Positions 11,127 through 19,928 are shown, numbered from the stretch's first letter. The stretch is 64,000 bases of DNA from Thermoanaerobacterales bacterium (GCA_017577565.1 PKRH01000001.1:1-64000), one strand, 5' to 3'. Translations and numbers: made by a program. Notes: generated by a model from the letters alone, not told the origin.

Positions 11127-12158
11127 GTGGACATCGACCGCTTCATCGCCCGCAACACCGCGGCCTGGCAGCGCCTCGACGAGCTGTCGCGGCGTGGCCG
11201 CAACCCCCGGCGCCTCGCCCCCGGCGAGATCGACGAGCTGGTCGAGCTCTACCAGCGGGTGTCCTCCCACCTCTCCCACGCCCGCGCCGCCTACGCCGAC
11301 CCCGCGCTCACCGCCCGGCTGACCAGGCTCGTCGGCCAGGCCAACGGCGTCATCTACCGGTCGCCCGGCCGCCCGGGCCGGGCGGTCGTCGAGCTCCTCG
11401 CCTGGCGGTTCCCCGCCGCCGTCTGGCAGAGCGGGCGGTTCGTCGCCGCGAGCGCCGCCCTGCTGCTCGTGCCCGCCCTGGTCGTCGGCGCCTGGATCGC
11501 CCGCAGCGACGAGGCGCTGGACGCCCTCGCCTCCGAGGCCGCCCGCGCCGCCTACCTGGAGCACGACTTCGAGGCCTACTACTCCTCCGACCCGGCGACG
11601 CAGTTCGCCACCCAGGTCACCGTCAACAACATCCAGGTGGCCATCACCGCCTTCGCCGCCGGCGTCCTGCTGTGCGTGCCGACCGTCTTCGTGCTGGCGT
11701 ACAACGGCGCCAACATCGGGGTGGCCGGCGGGCTGTTCGCCGACGCCGGGGAGCTGGGCCGGTTCTTCGGGCTGATCCTCCCCCACGGCCTGCTCGAGCT
11801 GACGGCGGTCGTGATCGCCGGCGCCGCCGGGCTCCGGCTCGGCTGGGCCGTGATCGACCCCGGCGACCGCACCCGGGGCCGGGCGCTCGGCGAGGAGGCC
11901 CGGCGCACCGGCGTCATCGCGCTGGGGCTGGTGCTCGCCTTCGTCGCCGCCGGGCTGATCGAGGGCTTCGTCACCGGGCGGGTCGGGTCGACCGCCCTGC
12001 GGGTGGGCGTCGGCGTCGTCGTCGAGCTGGCCTTCGTCGCCTGGATCGTCGTCCAGGGGCGGGCGGCGACCCTCCGGGGCGTCACCGGCGCGCTCGGCGA
12101 GCTGGACCGCGGCTGGGACGAGCTCGCCGCCGCCCGCGAGCGGGCCTGGGCCGCCTGA
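11127..12158 (+). CDS. SpoIIM-like membrane protein
   Basis: A 343-residue protein of the stage II sporulation protein M family (DUF95). A soluble N-terminus (DIDRFIARNTAAWQRLDEL) is followed by about six membrane segments (from residue 105 on), with family-like features such as FATQVTVNNIQVAITAFAAG and the LILPHGLLELTAVVIAG segment with its His and Glu. In Bacillus SpoIIM helps engulfment, but non-sporulating actinobacteria keep such genes beside RDD, MoxR and DUF58 genes, with unknown role in the envelope. GTG 11127 follows TAGCGT by 10 nt. It converges on the DUF58 gene with 7 nt between stops. Confidence 0.9.
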   Translation: MDIDRFIARNTAAWQRLDELSRRGRNPRRLAPGEIDELVELYQRVSSHLSHARAAYADPALTARLTRLVGQANGVIYRSPGRPGRAVVELLAWRFPAAVWQSGRFVAASAALLLVPALVVGAWIARSDEALDALASEAARAAYLEHDFEAYYSSDPATQFATQVTVNNIQVAITAFAAGVLLCVPTVFVLAYNGANIGVAGGLFADAGELGRFFGLILPHGLLELTAVVIAGAAGLRLGWAVIDPGDRTRGRALGEEARRTGVIALGLVLAFVAAGLIEGFVTGRVGSTALRVGVGVVVELAFVAWIVVQGRAATLRGVTGALGELDRGWDELAAARERAWAA

Positions 12159-12165
12159 GCCCCGG

Positions 12166-13500
12166 TCAGAGCCGGCCCGTCGCCTTGACCGACAGGTAGG
12201 CGTCGGCCAGGGCCGGGGCCAGCTCGCCCGGCCGGGCGTCGACCACCGTCGCCCCCAGGCCCCGCAGCCGGGCGATCGTGCGCCGGCGGGCCGCCAGCGC
12301 GCCCACCGCCCCGGCCTGCCGGTACACGGCGAGGGCGTCGGCCGGCGGGTCGTGCGCCCAGCGGGCGACGTCGGGGTCCTGGACGCTCGCCACGACGACC
12401 ACGTGGTTGCGCACGACCAGGGGGAGCGCGGGCAGCAGCCACTCCTCCACCGCCGGGGCCACCAGCTCGGTCAGCACCACGAGCATCGTGCGGCGCCGGA
12501 ACCGGGCGAGGGTGTCGACGAAGGCCCCGGCGTAGTCGCTCTCGACGAGGACCGGCTCGAGGTCGTAGAGCGCGTCGACGACCCGGGCGAGCTGGTCGCG
12601 GCCCGCCGCCGGGGGCACGGCCGCCCGGACCTCCCGGTCGAAGGCGACGAGCCCGCACCGGTCGCCGACGCCGGTGGCTACGGCGGTGAGCATGAGGGCG
12701 GCGTCGACCGCGTGCTCGACCCGCGGCACGCCGGCCACCCGCCCGGCCATCACCCGCCCGTTGTCCAGCAGGACGACGACCGTCTGGTTGCGCTCGGCCC
12801 GGTAGGTGCGGACGATCGGGCGCCCGGCCCGGGCGGTCGCCGCCCAGTCCACCCGCCGGAACTCGTCGTCGACGGCGTACTCGCGCAGCTGGTCGAACTC
12901 GGTGCCGCCGCCCCGCCCGGCGGCGGAGCGCAGGCCGACCTCGAGGATGCGGGCCCGGCGGATGCGCAGCTCGGCCTCGTCCCGGGACCGGAACGACGGC
13001 AGCACCCGCAGCTCGCCGGGCACGGCCAGCACCGACTGCCGGGCGGCGAGCCCGAGCGGTCCGTCGACCCGCAGCACCAGCCGGCCGGGGGCGAAGCGGC
13101 CCCGCCGGGCCGGCCGGATCGTCGTCGACGCCCGGAGCGTGGCGCCCGCCGGCACGGTGGCGGCGACGCGGCGGGTGCCGGCCCGCAGGGACGGCGCGAG
13201 CTCGTCGGCAAGGGCGACGCGCAGGCGGCGGCCCGTCGGGTTGGCCACCGCCCACCCGACCTCCGCCTCGTCGCCGAGCGTGACCGCCGGCGGCAGGTCG
13301 CGCCGGACCGGCAGCGACCCGGGCGAGGTCGCGAGCAGGAGGTCGAGGGCCGCGACCGCCAGCAGCACGCCGTCGACGGCGAGCAGCCGGGCCAGCCCGG
13401 GCCCCGGCACCGCCAGGACCACGAGCGCGGCCAGGGCGGCGACGCCCGCGAGCCGCCGGGTCGGGGCCACGCCCCGCCGGAGCGTCCGCGCCGGCCGCAT
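12166..13500 (-). CDS. DUF58 family protein (vWA-like fold, N-terminal membrane hairpin)
   Basis: A 444-residue protein. Two hydrophobic segments lie near the N-terminus (about residues 15-60). A beta-rich region follows, then the DUF58 core with GTEFDQLREYAVDDEFRRVDW (about 210-230) and the DNGRVMAG and FDREVRA stretches of a von Willebrand A-like fold. DUF58 proteins are usual partners of MoxR ATPases, which act as chaperones for vWA proteins. ATG 13500 lies 2 nt after the MoxR stop. It is the last gene of a minus-strand operon starting at about 17307. Confidence 0.93.
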   Translation of the reverse strand: MRPARTLRRGVAPTRRLAGVAALAALVVLAVPGPGLARLLAVDGVLLAVAALDLLLATSPGSLPVRRDLPPAVTLGDEAEVGWAVANPTGRRLRVALADELAPSLRAGTRRVAATVPAGATLRASTTIRPARRGRFAPGRLVLRVDGPLGLAARQSVLAVPGELRVLPSFRSRDEAELRIRRARILEVGLRSAAGRGGGTEFDQLREYAVDDEFRRVDWAATARAGRPIVRTYRAERNQTVVVLLDNGRVMAGRVAGVPRVEHAVDAALMLTAVATGVGDRCGLVAFDREVRAAVPPAAGRDQLARVVDALYDLEPVLVESDYAGAFVDTLARFRRRTMLVVLTELVAPAVEEWLLPALPLVVRNHVVVVASVQDPDVARWAHDPPADALAVYRQAGAVGALAARRRTIARLRGLGATVVDARPGELAPALADAYLSVKATGRL

Positions 13501-13502
13501 CG

Positions 13503-14510
13503 TCAACGGGGCACCGGCACCGAGGCCAGCACCCCGTCGAGCACGCCGTCGACGGTCGTGCCCTCCAGCTCCAGCTCGGGCCGCAGCTGGATGCGGTGGC
13601 GCACGCAGGGCTTGAAGATCGCCTTCACCTCGTCCGGGGTCACGAAGGGCCGGCCGGCCAGCCAGGCCCACGCCTTCGCCGCGTGCAGCACCATCGCCGC
13701 CCCCCGGGGCGAGACGCCGAGCGTGACCGCCGGCGCCGAGCGCGTCGCCCGGGCCAGGGCGACGATGTAGCCCAGCACCGCCGGGTCGACCCGCACCTGC
13801 GAGATCGCCTGCCGGGCGGCGGCGACGTCCGCCGGCGAGGCGACCGCCCGCACGCCGGAGGCCGCCGTGTCGTGGGGGTCGAGCCCCCGGTCGTGGCGCG
13901 CCAGCACCTCCTGCTCCTGCTCGGCGCTCGGGTAGCCGACGGTGAGCTTGAACAGGAACCGGTCGAGCTGCGCCTCGGGCAGGGGGTAGGTGCCCTCGTA
14001 CTCGATGGGGTTCTGGGTGGCCACGACCATGAACGGCTCGGGCAGCGGGTGTGCCGCGCCCTCGACCGTCACCTGGCGCTCCTCCATCGACTCGAGCAGG
14101 GCCGCCTGGGTCTTGGGCGGTGTGCGGTTGATCTCGTCGGCGAGCAGCACGTTGGTGAACACCGGCCCCGGCCGGAAGCGGAACCGGCCGCCGATCGCCC
14201 CGCCCTCGACGCCCTCGAGCACGAGCTGCCCGGTGACGTCGGACGGCATGAGGTCGGGGGTGAACTGCACCCGCTTGGCGTCGAGGTCGAGGGCGGCGGC
14301 GAACGCCTTGACGATGAGCGTCTTGGCGACGCCCGGCACGCCCTCGAGCAGGACGTGGCCCCGGGCCAGCAGGGCGGCGACCAGGCCCGACAGCGTCCCC
14401 TCCTGGCCGACGACGACCTTCGCCACCTCCTCGCGGACCGCGAGCATGGCGGCGCGCGGGTCCGGCGAGGGGGCGGCGGCGAGCGGTCCGCCGGGCTCGG
14501 CGTCAGACAT
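13503..14510 (-). CDS. MoxR family AAA+ ATPase
   Basis: A 335-residue AAA+ ATPase thought to remodel or activate its vWA-domain partners. Motifs are Walker A GVPGVAKT (about residues 58-65), Walker B VLLADEINRTPPK (about 122-134), sensor 1 in VVATQNPIEYEGTYPLPEAQ and an arginine-finger region EAQLDRFLFK. The C-terminal lid carries GVSPRGAAMVL (sensor 2). It starts at ATG 14510, overlapping the DUF4350 stop by 8 nt, and is followed directly by DUF58, the usual order for this system. Confidence 0.97.
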   Translation of the reverse strand: MSDAEPGGPLAAAPSPDPRAAMLAVREEVAKVVVGQEGTLSGLVAALLARGHVLLEGVPGVAKTLIVKAFAAALDLDAKRVQFTPDLMPSDVTGQLVLEGVEGGAIGGRFRFRPGPVFTNVLLADEINRTPPKTQAALLESMEERQVTVEGAAHPLPEPFMVVATQNPIEYEGTYPLPEAQLDRFLFKLTVGYPSAEQEQEVLARHDRGLDPHDTAASGVRAVASPADVAAARQAISQVRVDPAVLGYIVALARATRSAPAVTLGVSPRGAAMVLHAAKAWAWLAGRPFVTPDEVKAIFKPCVRHRIQLRPELELEGTTVDGVLDGVLASVPVPR

Positions 14511-15651
14511 GGGCGAGGACCTCCTTGCGGATGCGTTGGACGGTGTGGGCCAGGGTCACCAGCGCCTCCTCGGACGGCACCGGGCCGGGCGACAGCGCCC
14601 ACAGCACGGTCGCGTGGTCGAGACCGGTCCGGTCGGCAGCCACCTCCGCGACGACCGCCGGCGGCGACGTCGGGGGCAGACCGAGGTGCTCGACGAGGAA
14701 GCGCCGCAGGTCGTCGCGCAGCAGCGCGCCCGCCCGGTCGGTCGACCCGCTGCGGTCGAGCAGGCTGCCCACGGCGACCACCAGCTCGGACCCGGCGACC
14801 GCCACCGGCTGCGGCTCGGCCAGCGGCCGGCCGAGCCGCCGGGCCCGCCACAGGGCGTAGACGACGAAGGCGAGGGTGAGCTGGACGAGGGCGGCCCGGA
14901 CGCCCGTCGGGATGAGGTCGACGAGCGTTCGCTGGTCGCCCGAGGCGCCGGCGAGCGGGCCCGGCTCCAGGACGACGACCTCGGTGCCGGGCTCCGGCGC
15001 GACGAGGGCGGCGACGACGGGGGCGTTCTCGCCCTCGGCCAGGCCGTCGTTGACGACCATGCCCGACCCGCCCACGGCGACGACCGTGCCCTCGCCCCGG
15101 TCCCGGGCCACGACGTAGGCGTCGCCGAGCCCGTCGCGGATGCAGGCGTCGGCGTCCGCGGGCGGGTCGAACAGGACGCCGCCGCTGCGGGGCTCGACGT
15201 CCTCGACGGCGATGCCGTCGAGGGCGGCGATGTCGCAGTCGGCCGCCCGCCGGCCCAGGTCCGCGACGTCGCGGAACTCCGCGGTGGCCGGCGGCGCGAG
15301 CTCCGAGCCCGGGTCGGTGACGACCAGCCGTCCGCCGTCGGCCACCCAGGCCTCGACGGCCCGGCGCTGCTCCTCGCCGAGGGTGTCGGTGAGCAGCACC
15401 ACGACGTCGACGCCGGGGTCCTCGAGGACGCCGAGGTCGTCGGCGATCGTGACCTCGGCGCCGAGCTCGCGGGCGAGCGCCACCATGGCGCTGGTGCCCG
15501 TGCGGGCGTGCGACCGGGGGTCGAGGGGCGCCCGGCCCCCGCCCTCCATGGCGGACAGCACGGCCAGCAGGCCGACGACGGCGACGGCGACACCGGCGAC
15601 GACCGCGGCCGTCCGGCCGCCCGCGGGCCCGGCGGTGCGGGTGCCGCTCAC
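14503..15651 (-). CDS. DUF4350-containing membrane protein
   Basis: A 382-residue protein. An N-terminal membrane helix (about residues 15-35) is followed by an extracytoplasmic DUF4350 domain (about 50-235), which resembles an amidotransferase or Rossmann-like fold (HARTGTSAMVALARELG; VVLLTDTLGEEQRRAVEAWV), a second helix (about 270-290, LVQLTLAFVVYALWRARRLG) and a cytoplasmic tail rich in Arg and Leu. Function is unknown; it travels with MoxR, DUF58 and DUF4129 genes. GTG 15651 overlaps the DUF4129 stop as GTGA. Confidence 0.9.
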   Translation of the reverse strand: MSGTRTAGPAGGRTAAVVAGVAVAVVGLLAVLSAMEGGGRAPLDPRSHARTGTSAMVALARELGAEVTIADDLGVLEDPGVDVVVLLTDTLGEEQRRAVEAWVADGGRLVVTDPGSELAPPATAEFRDVADLGRRAADCDIAALDGIAVEDVEPRSGGVLFDPPADADACIRDGLGDAYVVARDRGEGTVVAVGGSGMVVNDGLAEGENAPVVAALVAPEPGTEVVVLEPGPLAGASGDQRTLVDLIPTGVRAALVQLTLAFVVYALWRARRLGRPLAEPQPVAVAGSELVVAVGSLLDRSGSTDRAGALLRDDLRRFLVEHLGLPPTSPPAVVAEVAADRTGLDHATVLWALSPGPVPSEEALVTLAHTVQRIRKEVLAHV

Positions 15652-16349
15652 GTCGGCACCGCGACCCCGGCCGCGCGGCCCTCGACGGCGGCGCGCACCT
15701 CGTCGGCCAGCGCGACGAGGCGGTCCCGCTCGGCCGGCCCGGCGGGAGCGCCCCCGTACCAGACGTCCTCGAACAGGTCGGTGGCGGCGGCGAAGGCGGG
15801 GGCGGCGGCCGGCGCCGCGCCCCGCAGCTCGTCCACCAGCTCGCGGGCCGTGCGCCCGACGAGGTCGCCGACCACCTCGCGCTCGGCGAGGTCGCCGACG
15901 AGGACCCGGTAGCGGGCCCGCAGCGCCTCGCGCCACCGGCCCTCGGCCTCGCACCGGGCGGCCTCGGACTCCCAGTCGACGACGTCGTCCTCGACCGACA
16001 CCAGGACCCGGTCGGCGCCGTCGTCGGGCACCCCCGGGCTGCGCCACGTGCCCCGGGACCGCCAGACGAGCCAGGCGACGCCGGCGACGAGCAGGGCGAG
16101 GACGACCCACCCGACCCAGGTCGGGACGCCGCCGACCTCCACCCCGAGCCCCGACAGCAGCGACTCGAGCCGGTCGGCGATCCACTCGGCGACGCGCCGG
16201 AGCGGCTCGGCGACCCGGTCGAGGAGCGGCCGGTCGTCGCCCGACGACCAGTCGTACTCGGGGCGGGACAGGATCTCGTCCGCCGCCCGCCGCGCCTCCT
16301 CGGGCGTGTGCTCCGGCGGCGGCAGGTCGAGCAGGCGGTCAGCCGGCAC
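15648..16349 (-). CDS. DUF4129-containing membrane protein
   Basis: A 233-residue protein with an N-terminal stretch rich in charged residues (HTPEEARRAADEIL), one strong membrane helix (about residues 75-95, WVGWVVLALLVAGVAWLVW) and a cytoplasmic DUF4129 domain (about 130-210) with the typical RYRVLVGDLAEREV and RTARELVDEL helices. GTG 16349 begins inside the end of the upstream gene, an 11-nt overlap. DUF4129 is often fused to transglutaminase-like proteins; here it stands alone within the MoxR operon. Its function is not known. Confidence 0.88.
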   Translation of the reverse strand: MPADRLLDLPPPEHTPEEARRAADEILSRPEYDWSSGDDRPLLDRVAEPLRRVAEWIADRLESLLSGLGVEVGGVPTWVGWVVLALLVAGVAWLVWRSRGTWRSPGVPDDGADRVLVSVEDDVVDWESEAARCEAEGRWREALRARYRVLVGDLAEREVVGDLVGRTARELVDELRGAAPAAAPAFAAATDLFEDVWYGGAPAGPAERDRLVALADEVRAAVEGRAAGVAVPT

Positions 16350-17307
16350 GGTCGAGGACGGCCCGGGCCGCCATCTCGAGGTCGAGGCCCTCGGCCCGGA
16401 CCCGCAGGTCGAAGTAGAGCAGCACGGTCGCCGCGGCGACGTAGGGCAGCACGACGGTGTTGCCGACGATCCCGCCGAGCGCCAGCAGCGCCCAGCCGGC
16501 GTCGCGACCGACACACACGGCCAGCGCCACCGGCACCGCGGCGAGGGCGGAGGAGATCACCGAGGCGACGATGCCCATGAGCAGCGCGACGCCCATCGTC
16601 GGGAAGTACCGGTTGCGCACCAGCCGCACGGACCGGCGCAGCGCCTCGCCCCCGCCGCACCGCTCGACGCCGATGGCCGGCGCCACCGCGACGAACAGCG
16701 GCATGACGAAGAGCACCCCGACGTAGCAGGCGAGGACGCCGGCGGCCTCGGCCAGCTTGACGAGGACGAACGAGCCGAGCAGCGCCGGCCACCGGCGGCC
16801 GACGGCCCGGGCCATCTCGCCGGCGGGCGCGTCCCGGCCCATCAGCCACTGGCCCACCAGGTGGCCGACGGCCGCGGCGACGCACACGAGCGCGACCGCC
16901 GGCAGCACGTACGCCAGGACGAGGGCGAGGACGTCGCCCGCGGTCGCCTGCGCCCCGTCGTCGAGGAGGACCGGGTCGGTGCCGAACGTCGCGGAGAGCG
17001 TGAGGTCGTCGACGGCGTCCCGCTGCAGCCAGGCGACCACCAGGTGGGTGGGGACGACGAAGGCCGCCGCGAAGGAGAGGAGCCGCAGCGGCCGCGCCTT
17101 CAGGACGGCGAAGCCGCCGTCGAGGACGTCGGCCACCGTCATCGGCCGCAGGGCGACGGTCGGCACGGCGCGGTCGGGTGCCGGGGCGGCGTCGTCGACG
17201 GGCGCCGCGGCGTCGACCGGGGTCGCGGCGTCGGTGACCTGCCGGTCCCCCGCCGCCCCCGGGACCGCCCAGCCTCCTGCCCTCGGGTCCTCCACGGGCG
17301 CCATCAT
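16339..17307 (-). CDS. Multi-pass membrane protein, first gene of the MoxR operon
   Basis: A 322-residue protein. After about 50 low-complexity residues rich in Asp, Ala and Pro it has some six hydrophobic helices, starting after LRPMTVADVLDGGFAVLKARP. That opening, and the pattern of long helix pairs, resemble the glycerophosphodiesterase-type membrane domain and YciC-like families, so a role in membrane or envelope organisation is plausible. ATG 17307 or 17304 can start it; a CATGAT box lies 5-8 nt upstream. It diverges from the methyltransferase gene. Its place at the head of the cluster suggests it works with the MoxR, DUF4350, DUF4129 and DUF58 proteins. Confidence 0.85.
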   Translation of the reverse strand: MMAPVEDPRAGGWAVPGAAGDRQVTDAATPVDAAAPVDDAAPAPDRAVPTVALRPMTVADVLDGGFAVLKARPLRLLSFAAAFVVPTHLVVAWLQRDAVDDLTLSATFGTDPVLLDDGAQATAGDVLALVLAYVLPAVALVCVAAAVGHLVGQWLMGRDAPAGEMARAVGRRWPALLGSFVLVKLAEAAGVLACYVGVLFVMPLFVAVAPAIGVERCGGGEALRRSVRLVRNRYFPTMGVALLMGIVASVISSALAAVPVALAVCVGRDAGWALLALGGIVGNTVVLPYVAAATVLLYFDLRVRAEGLDLEMAARAVLDRAG

Positions 17308-17350
17308 CGCCCATCATGACCCGTGCCGCCGACCGCCCGGGAGGCACCCC

Positions 17351-18112
17351 ATGCACGGCTACCGACCGAACACCTACGGCGACCGGTTCGCCGACGTGTA
17401 CGACGACTGGTACCACGACGTGTCCGACGTCGAGGCGACCGTCGAGCGGGTGGCGGCGCTGGCGGCGGCGCGGGACGGCCGCGTCCTGGAGCTGGGCGCG
17501 GGCAGCGGGCGCCTCGCCGTCCCGCTGGCCGAACGGGGCCTCGAGGTGTGGGCCGTCGACGCGTCGTCGGCCATGCTCGCCCGCCTGCGCTCCAAGCGGG
17601 GCGGGCACCGGGTGCGGGCGGTGCTCGACGACATGGCCGAGCTGCGGTCGGGCGACCTGCCGCGGGACGGCGTGGGGGTCGTCCTGTGCGCCTTCAACAC
17701 GCTGTTCAACCTCACCGACACCGAGTCCCAGCGCCGGTGCCTGCGCCGGGTGGCCGAGCTGCTGATCCCGGACGGCCGGCTGGTCCTGGAGGCGTTCGTG
17801 CCCCCGCCGGACGACCCCGAGCAGGGGGCGGTCGGCGCGGTCGAACCCCGCCACATCGGCCTCGACGAGGTCGTGCTGACCGTCAGCCGCCTCGACCCCG
17901 CCGCCCGCACCGTCACCGGGCAGCACGTCCAGATCACCGAGGCCGGTGTGCGCCTGCGACCGTGGGTGCTGCACTACGCCTCGCCCGAGGAGCTCGACGA
18001 CCTGGCGGCGAGCGCCGGCCTCCGGCTCGTCGAGCGCCACGGCGGGTGGCGGGGCGAGCCGTTCGGCGCGGACTCGGACACCCACGTTTCGCTCTACGCG
18101 CCCGGCACCTGA
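17351..18112 (+). CDS. SAM-dependent class I methyltransferase
   Basis: A 253-residue cytoplasmic enzyme with the Rossmann fold of class I methyltransferases. The SAM-binding motif I is LELGAGSGRLAVPLA (about residues 40-54), the acidic residue after strand 2 is in VWAVDASSAML (about 65), and the post-IV strand is GVVLCAFNTLFNLT. The N-terminus (YGDRFADVYDDWYHDV) is typical of small-molecule or UbiE/Tam-type members. ATG 17351 follows GGGAGG with a 6-nt spacer, a clear ribosome site. Substrate is unknown. Confidence 0.92.
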   Translation: MHGYRPNTYGDRFADVYDDWYHDVSDVEATVERVAALAAARDGRVLELGAGSGRLAVPLAERGLEVWAVDASSAMLARLRSKRGGHRVRAVLDDMAELRSGDLPRDGVGVVLCAFNTLFNLTDTESQRRCLRRVAELLIPDGRLVLEAFVPPPDDPEQGAVGAVEPRHIGLDEVVLTVSRLDPAARTVTGQHVQITEAGVRLRPWVLHYASPEELDDLAASAGLRLVERHGGWRGEPFGADSDTHVSLYAPGT

Positions 18113-18152
18113 TCGGGCGCCCGACCCGGTCAGCGACCCACCGGCGGACGAG

Positions 18153-18158
18153 TACGTT
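18153..18158 (+). promoter_or_regulatory. -10 box TACGTT upstream of the galT leader ORF
   Basis: TACGTT followed by TGGCGCG (7 nt) and GTG 18166. The distance fits a leaderless start on the short ORF rather than on galT itself, which begins 71 nt further on. Confidence 0.45.
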
Positions 18159-18165
18159 TGGCGCG

Positions 18166-18237
18166 GTGTCCACGATCGTGGTTCCCCCGCCCCGGCGGGC
18201 ACGCCGTCCCGTCGCCCGCCCGGGCCACGGTTGGTGA
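18166..18237 (+). CDS. Possible 23-residue leader ORF coupled to galT
   Basis: GTG 18166 lies 7 nt after a TACGTT box, the leaderless spacing seen elsewhere in this window. The frame runs 23 codons and its TGA (18235-18237) shares one base with the galT ATG (TGATG). galT itself has no good ribosome site, so translation of galT may depend on ribosomes ending this ORF. The peptide (VSTIVVPPPRRARRPVARPGHGW) is basic with three prolines in a row (PPP) and six arginines, which could slow ribosomes. Whether it is a regulatory peptide or a landing device is unknown. Confidence 0.4.
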   Translation: MSTIVVPPPRRARRPVARPGHGW

Positions 18238-19211
18238 TGAGCCAGCTCCGACTCAACCCCCTCACCGGCCGGTGGGTCACCATCGCCTCCGGGCGTGACG
18301 ACCGGCCCCGCGAGCTCGCCCGGGACCGGGCACCGGTGCAGGCCGACCCGTCGCTCCCGTGCCCCTTCTGCCGGGGCAACGAGGAGGCGACGCCCCCCGC
18401 CCTGGAGACCTACGACCGCAAGGGCGAGTGGGTCGTCCGGGTCGTCCCCAACCGGTACCCCGCGTTCATCGGCGAGGGGCCGCTGCAGGTCAACAACCTC
18501 GGGCCGGTGTTCACGCAGGCGGACGCCTCCGGCATCCACGAGGTGCTCGTCTTCACCCCCGAGCACGACGCGTCGTGGGCCGACCTGGACGACGCCCAGG
18601 CGGCGGTGACGATGGCGGCGCTGCGCGACCGGATGGAGGCCCACGCCCGGCGCCCGCACATCCGCTACACGCAGGCCATCGTCAACCACGGCCGCGAGGC
18701 CGGCGCCAGCCTCGAGCACCCGCACGGCCAGCTGCTCGGCATCCCCTTCGTGCCCGGCGAGATCGCCGAGGAGGAGGCGGGCTTCCGCCGCTTCGAGGGG
18801 TCGTGCGTGATCTGCGCGACGATCGAGGCCGAGGAGGCGGCCGGCCACCGGGTCGTCCACGCCGACGACCGGGTGCTGGTGGTGTGCCCGTTCTGGTCCG
18901 GCACGCCCTACGAGATGCTGGTCATGCCCCGGGCCCACGAGGTCCACATCGTCGACGCCGCGCCGCCGGACGTCAGCGCCGTCGGGCGGGCCGTGCGGGA
19001 CGTGCTCGCCCGCCTGCGGGCCACGCTCGGCGACGTCGCCTACAACGTCGTGTTCCACACGGCGCCGCACCGCCACAGCGGGCCGTTCCACTGGCACGTC
19101 CACGTGCTGCCGCGGGTCACGACGGTCGCCGGCTTCGAGCAGGGCACCGGGGTGATGATCGACGTCGTCGCCCCGGAGATGGCCGCCCGGCACCTCGCGG
19201 TCACGAGCTGA
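18237..19211 (+). CDS. galT: Galactose-1-phosphate uridylyltransferase (GalT)
   Basis: GalT swaps UMP between UDP-glucose and galactose-1-phosphate in the Leloir pathway. The 324-residue protein has the HIT-superfamily active site EHPHGQ (about residue 160), in which the second His carries the UMP. CPFC (about 43-46) supplies two zinc ligands. The second HIT domain contains CVICATIE and, near the C-terminus, HWHVHVLP. Sequence context and the conserved MSQLRLNPLTGRWV start support ATG 18237. galE is at 57777 in the same window but far away, and no galactokinase of the GHMP type is seen. A related ADP-sulphurylase or other nucleotidyltransferase role is possible but less likely. Confidence 0.9.
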   Translation: MSQLRLNPLTGRWVTIASGRDDRPRELARDRAPVQADPSLPCPFCRGNEEATPPALETYDRKGEWVVRVVPNRYPAFIGEGPLQVNNLGPVFTQADASGIHEVLVFTPEHDASWADLDDAQAAVTMAALRDRMEAHARRPHIRYTQAIVNHGREAGASLEHPHGQLLGIPFVPGEIAEEEAGFRRFEGSCVICATIEAEEAAGHRVVHADDRVLVVCPFWSGTPYEMLVMPRAHEVHIVDAAPPDVSAVGRAVRDVLARLRATLGDVAYNVVFHTAPHRHSGPFHWHVHVLPRVTTVAGFEQGTGVMIDVVAPEMAARHLAVTS

Positions 19212-19803
19212 GCGGGGGCGGCGGCGACCAGCCGCCGGCCCGGACCGAGGCCGGGGCCGGCCGGTCCCCGGCCGGGTGGCCGGCGTCGAGGTCGCGCACG
19301 TCGGACAGGCGGAGGGGGGTGAACGGCCCGGTCGTGCGCACCTCGACGGGGTCGAGGACGACGCACACGTGGTCCCCGCCCTCGTCGAGGAGCGCGACCC
19401 GCCGGCCGACGAGGCGGTGGGGGCAGGCGGCCAGCACCGGCACGCCGCCGGGCCCCCCGGCGACGTCGAGGCCGGCGAACTTGTCGACCCGGTCGCCCGA
19501 GAGCGTGCCGAACCGCTCGGCGAGGTCGCGGTCGTCGGCGGTGAGGAAGTGGACGGCGGCGTGGGTCGACAGGAGGCCGACGCGGTAGGTGTGGTTGGCC
19601 TTGGACAGCCACACCGTGTAGCGCCGGGGCTCGATGCTGCTCTGGGCGTGGAAGCCGACCAGGCAGCCGGCCCGCTCCCGCGGCGAGGCGACGGTGACGA
19701 CGGCCATCGGCCCGTCGAGCGACCGGACGAGCGCGTCGAGCGCGTCGTCACCGGTGGCCGGGCCGTCGCCGCCCGCGCCGCGGGGCTCCAGGAGGGAGGT
19801 CAC
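19201..19803 (-). CDS. Flavin reductase-like domain protein
   Basis: A 200-residue protein with the split-barrel flavin-binding fold of flavin reductases (about residues 20-140; SLDGPMAVVTVASP, CLVGFHAQSSIEPRRYTVWLS, THAAVHFLTADDRDLAERFG). These enzymes reduce FMN with NAD(P)H for partner monooxygenases, or simply bind flavin. The last 35 residues are low complexity (Pro/Ser/Gly). GTG 19803 is the first codon after the intergenic hairpin of rsmI and gives VTSLLEPRG. The gene converges on galT with an 11-nt overlap. No partner oxygenase is adjacent, so the reaction is open. Confidence 0.85.
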   Translation of the reverse strand: MTSLLEPRGAGGDGPATGDDALDALVRSLDGPMAVVTVASPRERAGCLVGFHAQSSIEPRRYTVWLSKANHTYRVGLLSTHAAVHFLTADDRDLAERFGTLSGDRVDKFAGLDVAGGPGGVPVLAACPHRLVGRRVALLDEGGDHVCVVLDPVEVRTTGPFTPLRLSDVRDLDAGHPAGDRPAPASVRAGGWSPPPPLSS

Positions 19804-19861
19804 GGTCAGGTCCCTACCCGCCGGGCGGCCGGGGCGATCCCGCGGCACCCCCACGCCCCGT

Positions 19862-19922
19862 CCTCCCGGTCCCGGCGTCCCCCACCACCACGACCGCACG
19901 CCATGGACGCCAGGACCGGAGG
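19862..19922 (-). terminator. Probable terminator hairpin after rsmI
   Basis: Arms 19862-19880 and 19905-19922 pair over about 17 bp with one bulge and one mismatch around a 24-nt loop. The stem begins 6 nt after the rsmI stop. There is no U-tract, as is usual in GC-rich actinobacteria. Confidence 0.5.
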
Positions 19923-19928
19923 GGCGGG

